NCBI GenBank assembly: GCA_029226065.1
Contig: JAQXXM010000042.1
Location: 1-54,292, forward strand
Length of the DNA: 54,292 nucleotides
Origin: Clostridiales bacterium
GTDB taxonomy: Bacteria; Bacillota; Clostridia; UBA1381
Reading direction: 5' to 3'
Shown piece by piece: positions 43,019 to 52,859 of this stretch. Position 1 is the stretch's first letter; the number at the start of each line of letters is the position of its first letter. The notes under the pieces are model-generated. The model saw nothing but the letters and a program-made list of their open reading frames with translations, made no database searches and was not told the origin of the DNA. A program made the position numbers and the translations under genes.

Positions 43019-43598
43019 ACTCCTTTTTATTGTACGAACTTATAATGTTTGGAATAGATTTTTTCAAAACAAACAGGGTGTATTCAATCAATTTATCACG
43101 ATTAATCTTATCTTTATTTTGAAAATAATCAATCAAAACACCTGCTAATGCTTCTGAATAAAAATTTGTTAAGTATGTTTTGAAATCTTTCGATAGGACA
43201 GTAGTATGTTCATTTTCCAAGCCTTCTATTATAGAAAGTACAACACCATAAAAATCAGCATGAAAAAAGCGTTTCATTTCCTCTCTGCCCATTGAATCGT
43301 ATGCACAGTTAAGTATGTGGCTGTTGTTATCCACATAATCAGTAACAAAGAGTATTGCTTCTTCGGGATTGAGCAATAAATCAAAATTTTTAAGAACTTC
43401 GACAGTTTCCTGCTCAAGCGTCCATTTTAAAAGTGCATATATATCTTGAAAATGGTAATAGAAAGTTTTTCGGTTGACACCACAATCAGCAACAATTTCA
43501 CTCACGCTGATTTTAGACAATGGTTTTATATTCATAAATTTTTTTAACGAAGCTGATAAAGTCTTCTTTGTATTCATACTTGTTATTTCGTGTTTCAT
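43017..43598 (-). CDS. TetR/AcrR family transcriptional regulator
   Basis: 193 aa. HTH at about 10-60 with KISVSEIVADCGVNRKTFYYHFQDIYALLKW. The C-terminal part resembles the DhaS-type TetR ligand domain (TetR_C_8-like). I chose ATG at 43598, with AAGGTGAG upstream; a longer frame from 43655 would start at the -35 box. It is divergent from the TSUP/MMPL/GLUG operon and probably represses it. Repeated TTGTCC and GGACAA half-sites lie between them. Confidence 0.92.
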   Translation of the reverse strand: MKHEITSMNTKKTLSASLKKFMNIKPLSKISVSEIVADCGVNRKTFYYHFQDIYALLKWTLEQETVEVLKNFDLLLNPEEAILFVTDYVDNNSHILNCAYDSMGREEMKRFFHADFYGVVLSIIEGLENEHTTVLSKDFKTYLTNFYSEALAGVLIDYFQNKDKINRDKLIEYTLFVLKKSIPNIISSYNKKE

Positions 43599-43619
43599 AA
43601 ATCTCACCTTCTTAAATTT

Positions 43620-43695
43620 ATTATACACTTGTCCAGCAAAAAATTCAACGGACAATTACGGATATTTGACCATCAATTTATATCAATTTGTCCGT
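43620..43695. promoter_or_regulatory. TetR promoter and likely TetR operators
   Basis: On the minus strand TTGAAT (43643-43648), a 17-nt spacer and TATAAT (43620-43625) precede the TetR gene. Half-sites TTGTCC (43629-43634), GGACAA (43650-43655) and TTGTCC (43688-43693) surround it; an 8-bp inverted pair is 43648-43655 with 43688-43695. For the plus-strand operon a -10 candidate TATAAT is at 43748-43753 with no good -35, as in many regulated promoters. Confidence 0.65.
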
Positions 43696-43789
43696 TTTTT
43701 ACACAAAACACATAACATTGACCATTTTATCAACTTACAAAGTCTTATATAATTTAGAGATATAGTATAACGAAAGGATAAACGGGAAT

Positions 43790-44098
43790 ATGAAAAAATA
43801 CGATTATAATGTTGTGCTTGACGCTGAACTCGGACAAAGAAAAGGTACAATGCAAATCCTTGTAAAAGAAAATAAAGTAGAGGGATTTTTGAATTTATTA
43901 AAACATACCGAGCCTATATATGGGAATATTAACATTGATGGCAGTTGTCGATTGCAAGGAAAAATTGTAACGCTGATAAGAGAAATTGCCTATATAGCAA
44001 CAGGACATATTAAAAGCGATGAATTGCTGTTAAATTTTCAAATTGGTACACACAGTTATCTGTTAAAGGGGTTTCCGTTCGAAGGAGAAGAAAAATAG
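43790..44098 (+). CDS. 102-aa protein of unknown function
   Basis: 102 aa, no signal peptide or membrane span. The residues suggest a small beta-rich fold (YDYNVVLDAELGQRKGTMQI, VEGFLNLL, PIYGNINIDGSCRLQGKIV, LLLNFQIGTHSYLLKGF). I do not recognise it. It starts behind GAAAGGA and ends directly before the TSUP gene, so it belongs to that operon. A cytoplasmic accessory or sensor role is open. Confidence 0.75.
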   Translation: MKKYDYNVVLDAELGQRKGTMQILVKENKVEGFLNLLKHTEPIYGNINIDGSCRLQGKIVTLIREIAYIATGHIKSDELLLNFQIGTHSYLLKGFPFEGEEK

Positions 44099-44875
44099 AT
44101 GTATTGGATTATTTATATTATTGCCGGACTTGGAGCAGGAATTGTAACAGGTCTTGCAGGACTTTCTGCTTCTGTTGTTATAACTCCATTGCTTGTAAGC
44201 GTGTGCAGTTGGGATAGCTACAATGCCGTAACGGTTGCTCTTGCCTCTGATGTTCTTGCAAGCTTGCTCACATCATACACATACGCAAAAAACAAAAATA
44301 TTGATGTTAAGCGTGGCTTGCTTGTAGGTATTATTGCCTTGATCGGTACAATTATCGGAAGCTATTCGGGGTATTTGTTTAATAAGGCACAGCCAAACGG
44401 ATTGGGATATATTGCTATGCTTACAACAGTTTCTCTTGGAATAAAGTTTTTGGTTAAGCCGGTAAACGGCGGACTTAACGCTGATGATTTCGAAAAACAA
44501 ACTGTTTTCAAAACTTTTTTAGCAATGTTATGCGGATTGCTGATTGGTTGGGTGTGTGGTTTTACGGGCAGTGGCGGCGGTATTCTTATGCTTACCGTGT
44601 TTACAATGCTTCTTGGTTACAATTTGAAAGTTGCGGTTGGTACAAGCACTTTAATAATGACTTTTGTTGCCTTTGTCGGAACTGTCAGCCACTTATCAAT
44701 GGGTGCAGAAATTCAAGCTCTTCCTATGGCGGTTGTTGTTATAACTTGCCTTATCGGTGCGGTAGTTGCCGCAAAATTCGCAAATAAGTGTGATATAGAG
44801 AAATTAAACCGTGTTATCGGTTTTGTGCTTCTCATACTTGGTATCTTTACTGTTGTAATTAAATTATTATCTTAA
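44099..44875 (+). CDS. TSUP (TauE/SafE) family permease
   Basis: 258 aa with about eight hydrophobic spans. The two Gly-rich family repeats are present: IAGLGAGIVTGLAGLSASVVITPLL and LLIGWVCGFTGSGGGILML. Members export sulfite, sulfoacetate or related anions, or import them. It begins right after the 102-aa gene and lies 50 nt before the MMPL gene. Its substrate here is unknown. Confidence 0.92.
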   Translation: MYWIIYIIAGLGAGIVTGLAGLSASVVITPLLVSVCSWDSYNAVTVALASDVLASLLTSYTYAKNKNIDVKRGLLVGIIALIGTIIGSYSGYLFNKAQPNGLGYIAMLTTVSLGIKFLVKPVNGGLNADDFEKQTVFKTFLAMLCGLLIGWVCGFTGSGGGILMLTVFTMLLGYNLKVAVGTSTLIMTFVAFVGTVSHLSMGAEIQALPMAVVVITCLIGAVVAAKFANKCDIEKLNRVIGFVLLILGIFTVVIKLLS

Positions 44876-44925
44876 ATCAAGAAGATGAAATCTAACTGTT
44901 TTGTGAAAGGAGTAATGTCGAGCTT

Positions 44926-47238
44926 ATGAGTAAATCTTCTGAAAAATTATCACCGTTAGAAAAAATTGCGGCGTTTATCGTTGACCGCCGCAAAGGATTT
45001 TATTTGATATACATATTGCTTATCATATTCAGCTTGTTTTCTACAAATTGGGTTTCTGTTAATAATGAACTTACCGATTATCTGTCCGAAGAAACAGAAA
45101 CACGGCAGGGACTTTCTCTTATGGAAAATGAGTTTGTAACTTATGCAACGGCTGAAATTATGATTGATAACATTTCTTATGCTGACGCAGAGGTTTTATG
45201 CAATGAACTCAAAGCAATAAACGGAATTAAGGACATAGCCTTTGACAGTACGGATAATCATTATGTAAATGCTTCTGCTTTGTTTTCAGTAACCTTTGAG
45301 GGAACAAGCAGCGATGATATAACCGTAACTGCTTTTAACGAGATAGAAAACAGGCTTGATGATTACGATACATATATTTCCGCTTCTATTGGTGACGCTG
45401 ATTCAAAAAGAATGGCAAACGAAATGAATATGGTTATGCTTATAGCTTGTGTCATTATTTTGGCAGTGCTTCTTATATCTTCTCATACATATATGGAAAT
45501 TCCCGTACTTGTCATAACTTTTGGCGTAGCGGCAATTTTGAATAAAGGCACAAATTTTATGCTTGGCACAATTTCCTTTATTTCAAATTCGATAGCTGTT
45601 GTCTTGCAGCTCGCTCTTGCAATAGATTATGCAATTATTCTATGTCACAGATATACGGAAGAAAGAGAAAGCAAAGAGCCAAGAGAAGCAGTTATCACGG
45701 CACTTTGTAAAGCAATCCCCGAAATTTCCGGCAGTTGCCTTACAACTCTTTCGGGACTTGCCGCAATGGGATTTATGCAATTCAAGATAGGTTTTGATAT
45801 GAGTATTGTACTTATCAAGGCAATTATCATTAGTATTTTATCTGTTTTTACACTTATGCCCGGACTTTTAATGTCATTTTCAAAGCTGATAGATAAAACA
45901 CATCACAAAAATTTCGTGCCGCAAATTACCGCTTGGAGTAACGGAGTTATAAAAGCAAGATTTGTTACGCCTTGTATTTTTGCCGTTTTGATTGTTATTT
46001 GCTTTTTCCTGTCAAATAACTGTCCGTATGCTTACAGCGATACTGACCTTGATACAATTAAAAAAAATGAAACACAAATTGCACGGGAAATGATAAATGA
46101 CACATTCAGCCGCACTAATGTACTTGCCGTTATTGTACCATCAGGGGATTATGAAAAAGAACAGGCATTAAAATCTAAACTTGAAAAATACAGTCAGGTT
46201 GACAGTGTTACGGGGCTTGCTTCTGTAGAAGCAATCGACGGATATGCGGTCGGCGACAAGCTATCGCCTCGTGAATTTTCGGAACTTACGGATATGGATA
46301 TCGAGGTAGTGCGGCTTTTATATTCTTCTTATGCCGCAAAGGGTGAAAATTACGGCAAAATTGTTGGTGGCATAGATAACTATAAAATCGCACTTTTAGA
46401 TATGTTTGACTTTGTTTTTGAAATGATTGATGAGGGATATGTTTCACTTGATGATGAAATGCAAAAGGATTTAGACGAACTACATAATCAGCTTACAGAC
46501 GGAAAGAAACAGCTTGGTAGTGAAAACTACTCTCGTTTGGTTATGAATTTGAATATACCCGAAGAAGGCGAGGAAACATTTGAGTTTTTAAGCACTGTCA
46601 GAGAAACGGCAAAGCGTTTTTACGGAGATGATGTTATACTCGTTGGAAATGCAACAAGCAATTATGATTTATCAGTCGCTTTCGTCAGAGATAATTTGAT
46701 AATTACAATACTTTCGATTGTTTTTGTGCTGATTGTGTTGTTTTTTACATTTCAATCGGCGGGCATACCGCTTATTCTCATTTTGGTTATTCAAGGCAGT
46801 ATTTGGCTTAATTTTTCATTCCCTACCTTGCAGGATAAGCCGATATTTTTTATGAGTTATCTTGTTGTAAGCTCAATTCAGATGGGTGCAAACATTGACT
46901 ATGCAATCGTAATTACAAACAGATACACGGAATTACGCAGAGAAATGAATAAATTTGAAGCTATAAAGCAATCTCTAGACTTGGCTTTTCCGACAATATT
47001 TACATCGGGAACAATACTTGCTTGTGCAGGGTTTGCCATAGGACTTTTTTCCTCAAACCCTGTAATTTCTTCTGTCGGCTCGGCACTTGGCAGAGGAACT
47101 GTCATTTCAATTATTTTGGTTATGGGAATATTACCGCAGTTATTAGTGCTTGGTGATTTTATCATTGAAAAAACATCATTTAGTTTGAAAGACATAAAAG
47201 AGCATATTAAGATTGGAGGCGGAACAGATGAAGAATAG
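44926..47238 (+). CDS. MMPL/RND family exporter
   Basis: 770 aa with twelve predicted spans and two large external loops (about 45-165 and 375-570). The first span region has KGFYLIYILLIIFSLFS. Seen family traits are ALAIDYAIILCHRYTEERE and the paired repeat GANIDYAIVITNRYTELR, each with the Asp used for proton relay, and the Gly-rich spans before the end. MMPL proteins export lipids, glycolipids or peptides across the membrane. The gene overlaps the following GLUG gene by 11 nt, a sign of tight coupling. Confidence 0.92.
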   Translation: MSKSSEKLSPLEKIAAFIVDRRKGFYLIYILLIIFSLFSTNWVSVNNELTDYLSEETETRQGLSLMENEFVTYATAEIMIDNISYADAEVLCNELKAINGIKDIAFDSTDNHYVNASALFSVTFEGTSSDDITVTAFNEIENRLDDYDTYISASIGDADSKRMANEMNMVMLIACVIILAVLLISSHTYMEIPVLVITFGVAAILNKGTNFMLGTISFISNSIAVVLQLALAIDYAIILCHRYTEERESKEPREAVITALCKAIPEISGSCLTTLSGLAAMGFMQFKIGFDMSIVLIKAIIISILSVFTLMPGLLMSFSKLIDKTHHKNFVPQITAWSNGVIKARFVTPCIFAVLIVICFFLSNNCPYAYSDTDLDTIKKNETQIAREMINDTFSRTNVLAVIVPSGDYEKEQALKSKLEKYSQVDSVTGLASVEAIDGYAVGDKLSPREFSELTDMDIEVVRLLYSSYAAKGENYGKIVGGIDNYKIALLDMFDFVFEMIDEGYVSLDDEMQKDLDELHNQLTDGKKQLGSENYSRLVMNLNIPEEGEETFEFLSTVRETAKRFYGDDVILVGNATSNYDLSVAFVRDNLIITILSIVFVLIVLFFTFQSAGIPLILILVIQGSIWLNFSFPTLQDKPIFFMSYLVVSSIQMGANIDYAIVITNRYTELRREMNKFEAIKQSLDLAFPTIFTSGTILACAGFAIGLFSSNPVISSVGSALGRGTVISIILVMGILPQLLVLGDFIIEKTSFSLKDIKEHIKIGGGTDEE

Positions 47239-50200
47239 AATAATTGCAAGCATACTTGTTGTAGCAATGGTTTTATATATGTTGCTTACAATAATTCCGC
47301 CTGTATTAGCTGCAGGAAATACAATAGACATAGACAGCAAAGATGATTTTGTCAAGTTTTCCGAAAAGTGTACCCTTGATACTTGGTCGCAAGGAAAAAC
47401 GGTCAATTTGAATTGTGATATACACTTTTCAAACAGCGATTTTTCGCCTATCCCTACATTTGGCGGAACTTTTAACGGAAACGGCTACACAATATCGGGG
47501 ATATCCTTTGACGATAAAGGCTCATATCAAGGCGTATTTCGTTATGTTCAGCAAGACGGAAAAATATCAAATCTCAATGTAAAAGGCACTTTTATTCCGG
47601 GCGGCTCGAAAAGTTTTATAGGCGGTATTGTCGGAGAAAATTCGGGAACTCTTGAAAACTGCACCTTTAGCGGCAGTGTAAAAGGTGAAAATGTTATCGG
47701 CGGCATTGTCGGCAATAATACCGAGTACGGTCAAATTATATCTTGTATTTCTTATGGAAACATCATCGGAGAAAATTCTACGGGCGGTGTTACAGGAAAA
47801 AACAGCGGATTTATTCAGAATTGCACAAATAATGCAACAGTAAATACAGTATATGAAGAAAAGAAAAGCGACATTACCAATATAGATACAGATGCAGGAG
47901 CAATTGTTGAAAATTATAGAACAAGTGAGGAAGAAACCGAAGAGAAAAGCGTTTTGGGACATAGCAATACAGGCGGAATAGTCGGTTATTCTTCAGGAAT
48001 TGTGCAAGGCTGCATTAACAATGCTGCTGTTGGTTATCAGCACATAGGTTACAATGTTGGCGGTATCGCAGGCAGACAATCGGGATATATGTTAGGCTGT
48101 AAAAATAACGGCTTTATTCAAGGAAGAAAAGATGTCGGCGGTATTGTAGGACAGACAGAGCCTTATATACTGCTCAACACTTCCGAAAGCACCTTGCAGG
48201 ATTTACGGAGTGAACTAAATAATCTCAACACAATGGTAAATAAATTCATAACAGATACCGACAATTTAGGTGATGATACGGAAAAGCATTTAAACGGCAT
48301 TGCAGAACACGCAAAAAATGCACAGGATAATGCTGAAACCTTACTTAATCAAGGGACAGATTTTATAGATGATAATTTAAGCGAAATAAATGCACAATCC
48401 GCAATTTTATCTAATACACTTGATAAACTGATACCTGTTTTTGAAAGTTTGGAAAGCGGCGGCGTTGATATGGTTGACGCACTTGATAAATCGCGGGAAG
48501 CACTTGACGATATAAAAATATATGTTCCAAATTTGAATGACGAAATTGACGACATCAGCTTCGCATTATCAGAAATCTCACGTGCAGAAAGAAGCATAAA
48601 AAAAGCTGTTCAAAGAGCAAACAGAGCAAGTAACGATTTAGATGAAGCTATTGAATTTAATAACATTCAAAAAGTAAAAACTTCAATATCGGAGCTTTCT
48701 TCTGCAATTAAAGGTATAATAACAGCAAAACAAACGATTAAAACATCTTTGGAAACAATAGAAACCGTATTAAAAACAAAGCCCGAAAATTTTGAAAGCA
48801 TTGTTATCAATGCAAAAGAAATTGCAGAAAACTTAAAAACTATCAAAGAAAATGTAGATACTACAATTTCATCATTAAAAACAATCGAACAAAGTCTTGA
48901 TACTATAACCTTGAATGCTGAAATAGATTTTTCGGAGTTTAAGTCTGCTGCACAAAATATGGAATCGGCAATCGGATATATAGGTGACGCTATGTATTAC
49001 ATAACAGACGGACTTAAAGATTTGGGAACAGCAATAGAAGATTTATCAGAGGAGATTTATGATTACGCCGATGATGTCAGCGATGAATTAAATAATGCAA
49101 AAAAAGATTTAGCTGACGCAATTAGTTCATTATCCTATGCAACAGACGATATTAAAACAGCCATCGGAGGTATTAAAAATATTATCGCAGATTTATCAAA
49201 AGAAAAACCACTTGAATTTGTAAAATTGGGTGATGACTTCAAAATTGCAAGTGAGAATTTATTTGACTCTCTTTCGGGAATATCGAGCGAAATTGACGGT
49301 CTAAAAGACACAGCTTCAAACGGAAAAAACAAAATCACAGGAGATATAACCTCTATAAGCAATCAGTTTAATTTGGTAATGAATTTACTGATAGGAGAAT
49401 TAGAAGAATTAACAAATGGAAACAACAGCCTTGCAGATGTATTCCTTGATGTTTCGGACGAGGATATAGAAAATACAAAGCAGGGGAAAATTGATAATTG
49501 TCAAAATTTTGGAACGGTTGAAGCTGACAGAAACACAGGCGGTATCGCAGGAGCTATGGCAATAGAATATTCCAAGGATCCCGAAGATGATATAGAAAAG
49601 CCTGATACACTTAATTTCACATATCGGACAAAAGCAATTTTATACGCTTGTATAAATGACGGTAAGGTAACCGGAAAAAAGGATTGCACGGGCGGCGTAG
49701 TCGGTCTTTCGGAAATAGGAACAGTTTATGGGTGTGAAAATTACGGAAACATCGAAAGTACAAGTGGCAACTATGTAGGCGGAATAGCAGGAAAGAGCGA
49801 ATCTGCTATCCGTAAAAGCTATGCAAAATCCAAACTGACAGGAAAAAGATACATAGGAGGCATTGCAGGGAAAGCAGATATAATAACGGCTTGCTACACA
49901 ATAGTAAATGTAAGCGGTGAAGAAAATACAGGAGCAATTTGCGGAGATACAGAAAGCAAAGAAAAACTATATCAGAACTTTTTTGTTAATAACAGCCTTG
50001 GCGGTATTGACAGTATAAGCTACACAGAAAAAGCAGAGCCTATCAGCTTTGAGGAATTAAAGAATATAAGTGGTATTCCTTTGAGATTTATCAGCTTTAC
50101 TGTAATCTTTATTGCAGATGATAAAATCATTCAAACCCAAGAGATAAAATTCGGTGATGAAACGGCAAGAATTAAATATCCCGAAATCCCCAAAAAAGAT

Positions 50201-50728
50201 GGACATTTTGGTAATTGGCAGCAGATAGAAGCCGAAACTATAACAGAAAACATTGAAATCATTTGCGAATATCAGCCTTATATTACCGTTTTGTCAAGCG
50301 TACAAAAAAACGAAAATGGTAAATTGGCTCTTGCTTTAGCAGAGGGCAAATTTACCGATAAGGCTGAATTAAATATAATGGACAGCAATCAAAAACCACC
50401 TGCAAGTGCAGACGGAAATATAAAGGTCTATGATATATCACTTTCAAATACTGATATTAAGGAAAACGATACTGTAACTCTCCGTATTCTGAATGAAAAC
50501 AAAGACAAGGTTACGGCTTGGATATTAAAAGGTGATAAATGGGAAAAGGTTGAAACTACCCACAAAGGTAAATATGTATTACTTCAAGCAAACGGCACAC
50601 AGAATACAATTTGCTTAAAATACGTAGAAAAAAATTTCAGCTTTATTTGGATTGGTTTAATAACGGTAATCGTTCTTTTTTCTGCGTTTCTGCTGTTCAA
50701 GCAAAAATATAGAAAAGCAAAAAAATGA
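47228..50728 (+). CDS. large secreted, membrane-anchored GLUG/coiled-coil protein
   Basis: About 1166 aa. A signal peptide (to about 28) is followed by a first block of GLUG-like repeats (about 80-310; GGIVGENSGTLENCTFSGS, GGIAGRQSGYMLGC). A mainly coiled-coil stretch of about 400 residues follows (about 320-745; heptads in DLGTAIEDLSEEIYDYADDV). A second GLUG block (about 755-920), an InlB-like beta repeat (near 950-1010), a Lys/Glu-rich domain and a C-terminal span (WIGLITVIVLFSAFLLF) with a basic tip end it. I chose ATG at 47228, with GGAGG 8 nt upstream inside MMPL; TTG 47213 is less likely. It is last in the operon. The long coil could bridge membrane and surface. Confidence 0.85.
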   Translation: MKNRIIASILVVAMVLYMLLTIIPPVLAAGNTIDIDSKDDFVKFSEKCTLDTWSQGKTVNLNCDIHFSNSDFSPIPTFGGTFNGNGYTISGISFDDKGSYQGVFRYVQQDGKISNLNVKGTFIPGGSKSFIGGIVGENSGTLENCTFSGSVKGENVIGGIVGNNTEYGQIISCISYGNIIGENSTGGVTGKNSGFIQNCTNNATVNTVYEEKKSDITNIDTDAGAIVENYRTSEEETEEKSVLGHSNTGGIVGYSSGIVQGCINNAAVGYQHIGYNVGGIAGRQSGYMLGCKNNGFIQGRKDVGGIVGQTEPYILLNTSESTLQDLRSELNNLNTMVNKFITDTDNLGDDTEKHLNGIAEHAKNAQDNAETLLNQGTDFIDDNLSEINAQSAILSNTLDKLIPVFESLESGGVDMVDALDKSREALDDIKIYVPNLNDEIDDISFALSEISRAERSIKKAVQRANRASNDLDEAIEFNNIQKVKTSISELSSAIKGIITAKQTIKTSLETIETVLKTKPENFESIVINAKEIAENLKTIKENVDTTISSLKTIEQSLDTITLNAEIDFSEFKSAAQNMESAIGYIGDAMYYITDGLKDLGTAIEDLSEEIYDYADDVSDELNNAKKDLADAISSLSYATDDIKTAIGGIKNIIADLSKEKPLEFVKLGDDFKIASENLFDSLSGISSEIDGLKDTASNGKNKITGDITSISNQFNLVMNLLIGELEELTNGNNSLADVFLDVSDEDIENTKQGKIDNCQNFGTVEADRNTGGIAGAMAIEYSKDPEDDIEKPDTLNFTYRTKAILYACINDGKVTGKKDCTGGVVGLSEIGTVYGCENYGNIESTSGNYVGGIAGKSESAIRKSYAKSKLTGKRYIGGIAGKADIITACYTIVNVSGEENTGAICGDTESKEKLYQNFFVNNSLGGIDSISYTEKAEPISFEELKNISGIPLRFISFTVIFIADDKIIQTQEIKFGDETARIKYPEIPKKDGHFGNWQQIEAETITENIEIICEYQPYITVLSSVQKNENGKLALALAEGKFTDKAELNIMDSNQKPPASADGNIKVYDISLSNTDIKENDTVTLRILNENKDKVTAWILKGDKWEKVETTHKGKYVLLQANGTQNTICLKYVEKNFSFIWIGLITVIVLFSAFLLFKQKYRKAKK

Positions 50729-50758
50729 GGACGATTGCAGTTGCAAAAGTCCTCATTT
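50723..50758. terminator. terminator after the GLUG gene
   Basis: A 10-bp stem (50723-50732 with 50749-50758) overlapping the stop codon of the plus-strand gene. It may also serve the convergent fucI gene. Confidence 0.7.
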
Positions 50759-50829
50759 ATGTGTTTGACAATATTCTGTTTCGTGGCTGATTATATAGTA
50801 TTATTGCATTGAAATTTTGTTCAATGGTA

Positions 50830-52611
50830 TCACTTATACATCGGTCCGTAATGCTTACAAGCCGCATAGTCTGCCGCCTGTGTGTCATCTGTTCCAAAAG
50901 ATGCCCACGCATGGGGACGGTATATCTTTTCCTCCGGCACATTATGCATTGTTACAGGTATTCTTAACATCGAACAAAGGGTTATTAAATCTGCGCCTAT
51001 GTGTCCGCCTATCGTTACTCCGTGGTTTGCACCCCAGTTTGCCATTACGCTGTATACATCCTTAAACGCACCCTTGCCTGTGAGTATTGGAGCAAACCAT
51101 GTTGTTGGCCATGTGGGGTCTGTGCGTTTGTCAAGCTTATTATGTATATCGTCAGGAAGTGTGCAGGTATAACCCTCTGCAATCTGAATAACCGGTCCTA
51201 TGCCGTCTACGATATTAACTCTTAACATTGTTACCGGCATTTCAGCCTGCGTCTTAAAGTGTGACGAGAAACCGCCTCCTCTGAAATATTCATAATCGGC
51301 TCTGCACCAGTCTGTAGCATCTATACATGACTTGATATCCTCATCAGTCATATTCCACCACTCTTTTATTGTGCCGTTTCCATTTTCATCCATTGACGCG
51401 CCTGTGCAGTCAAGAGCAGTAGCACCGGAATTTATTAAATGAATTATTCCGTCTGCCGCCCGGTCTTGAAGTTCCTTACCAGTTACACGCTTTACAGCCT
51501 CTGGTGACCAATATGTACGAACATCGTGGAAGGCTGGTGCCTTGCCTGATACGAGTGTACCCAACAGCATTGATATTCCGTTTAATGTATCGTTTTCCGT
51601 TGCGAATGGTGTCGGCATCTTCTTGCCGTTCCAGTTAAAGGAACTTGCCATAATTGCTTCGGTAAAGTCTGCGTTAGGCAGCCAATCCGTCCAGTTTCTC
51701 TGTCCCTGAAAACCTCCTGCAATTGCATTCTTGCCAAGTGATTCCTCGTGCCAACCCATTTCGCTAAGCTTTTCGTTTCCGTAAAGGATATCGTTCACTA
51801 TAATCGTAAATTTAGCAATAAACTCCCAATCCTTGTCGGCCGGAATGGTTTTGGATTTTGTTATGATTTCAGGGAGGTTCTTCCCTGCATTTTTATCAAA
51901 ACCTTCCTTGCAGTTCTCTTTAATCCATGCGAGAGCTTTTTCATACTCGTCCTTATCATAAATCCCGAGAGTAATTCTTCTTAAAATTTCCGTTAAGTCC
52001 ACAAATTCTGCTCTTATGCCTAAATACTTCTGCATAAATGACATATCACAGTATGAGCCGGCAATGCCCATAGAAACGCCGCCTAAATTAACATACGACT
52101 TATCCTTCATCTGTCCGACAGCTATCGCACCCTTTGCCCAACGTATCATCTTTTCCGCAACATCAGCGGGTACGGTGTTATCATCAATATCCTGTACGTC
52201 ATGACCGTACATTGAGAATGCCGGGAGATTTCTCTGTGCAAACGCCGCCATAACAGCCGCAAGATATACTGCGCCCGGTCTTTCCGTTCCATTAAAGCCC
52301 CATACTGCCTTAACTGTATTAGCGTCTAAGTCCATCGTTTCGCTACCATAGCACCAACATGGTGTTACTGCAAGCGTAGCACACACGTTTTGCGTCTTAA
52401 AGAAGTCAGCACATTTTGCCGCCTCTGCTCCGCCTCCTATTGTACAGGGCGATATTACACACTCAACCGGCTTTCCATCCATATAACGTACATTGTTTTC
52501 AATAAGCTCTTTTGCGGCATACGCCATTGCCATCGTTTTTTCCTCAAGGCTTTCTCTTACTCCGCCCCAGCGTCCATCAATTGTCGGCCTTATTCCTATT
52601 TTTGGTTTCAT
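50830..52611 (-). CDS. fucI: L-fucose isomerase
   Basis: 593 aa, the usual length. It converts L-fucose to L-fuculose with Mn2+. The N-terminus (KPKIGIRPTIDGRWGGVRESLE) and CWCYGSETMDLD are typical. The metal-binding Glu lies in FATENDTLN, the Asp in FHDVRTYWSPEAV and the His in GGHIGADL. No fuculokinase, aldolase or permease is near, so the rest of the path must lie elsewhere. SD GGAG is 7 nt before the ATG. A long leader and an AraC gene precede it. Confidence 0.95.
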   Translation of the reverse strand: MKPKIGIRPTIDGRWGGVRESLEEKTMAMAYAAKELIENNVRYMDGKPVECVISPCTIGGGAEAAKCADFFKTQNVCATLAVTPCWCYGSETMDLDANTVKAVWGFNGTERPGAVYLAAVMAAFAQRNLPAFSMYGHDVQDIDDNTVPADVAEKMIRWAKGAIAVGQMKDKSYVNLGGVSMGIAGSYCDMSFMQKYLGIRAEFVDLTEILRRITLGIYDKDEYEKALAWIKENCKEGFDKNAGKNLPEIITKSKTIPADKDWEFIAKFTIIVNDILYGNEKLSEMGWHEESLGKNAIAGGFQGQRNWTDWLPNADFTEAIMASSFNWNGKKMPTPFATENDTLNGISMLLGTLVSGKAPAFHDVRTYWSPEAVKRVTGKELQDRAADGIIHLINSGATALDCTGASMDENGNGTIKEWWNMTDEDIKSCIDATDWCRADYEYFRGGGFSSHFKTQAEMPVTMLRVNIVDGIGPVIQIAEGYTCTLPDDIHNKLDKRTDPTWPTTWFAPILTGKGAFKDVYSVMANWGANHGVTIGGHIGADLITLCSMLRIPVTMHNVPEEKIYRPHAWASFGTDDTQAADYAACKHYGPMYK

Positions 52612-52859
52612 AGTTTGTCTCCATTCCGCCGCCCTGCGTCGGCAAATATTAATCAGACTTCTCTTGTCCGCAGGTCAAACAATGACAAGAGATTATTACA
52701 CTCGTATTCGCTCCTTTTTCCTTTCGATTATCACTACAAACGGTAATATAATTCTAAATTAATCACCATTCCATAGCAGGCAGTTTTATATTGCTCTCAC
52801 ATATTCATAATATTCCTCCTTGACTTTTGCCATTTATTTGTGTATACTGTACTTGTGCT
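52612..52859 (-). promoter_or_regulatory. long fucI leader with hairpin and abortive start
   Basis: About 245 nt lie between the predicted start of transcription and fucI. Near its 5' end a consensus AAGGAGG is followed by ATG AAT ATG TGA, a three-codon frame. Further down an 8-bp hairpin (52661-52668 with 52684-52691) holds in its loop a CCTGCG that can instead pair with CGCAGG at 52633-52638. No protein gene is seen here. It may be a regulatory leader or the scar of a lost gene. Confidence 0.4.

Noticed and set aside
47213-47227. TTG start for the GLUG protein
   Set aside because: It would place the start over the ribosome site; ATG at 47228 has proper spacing.
52803-52814. ATG AAT ATG TGA with perfect ribosome site as a gene
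   Set aside because: Only three codons; kept as a leader oddity and not as a coding region.
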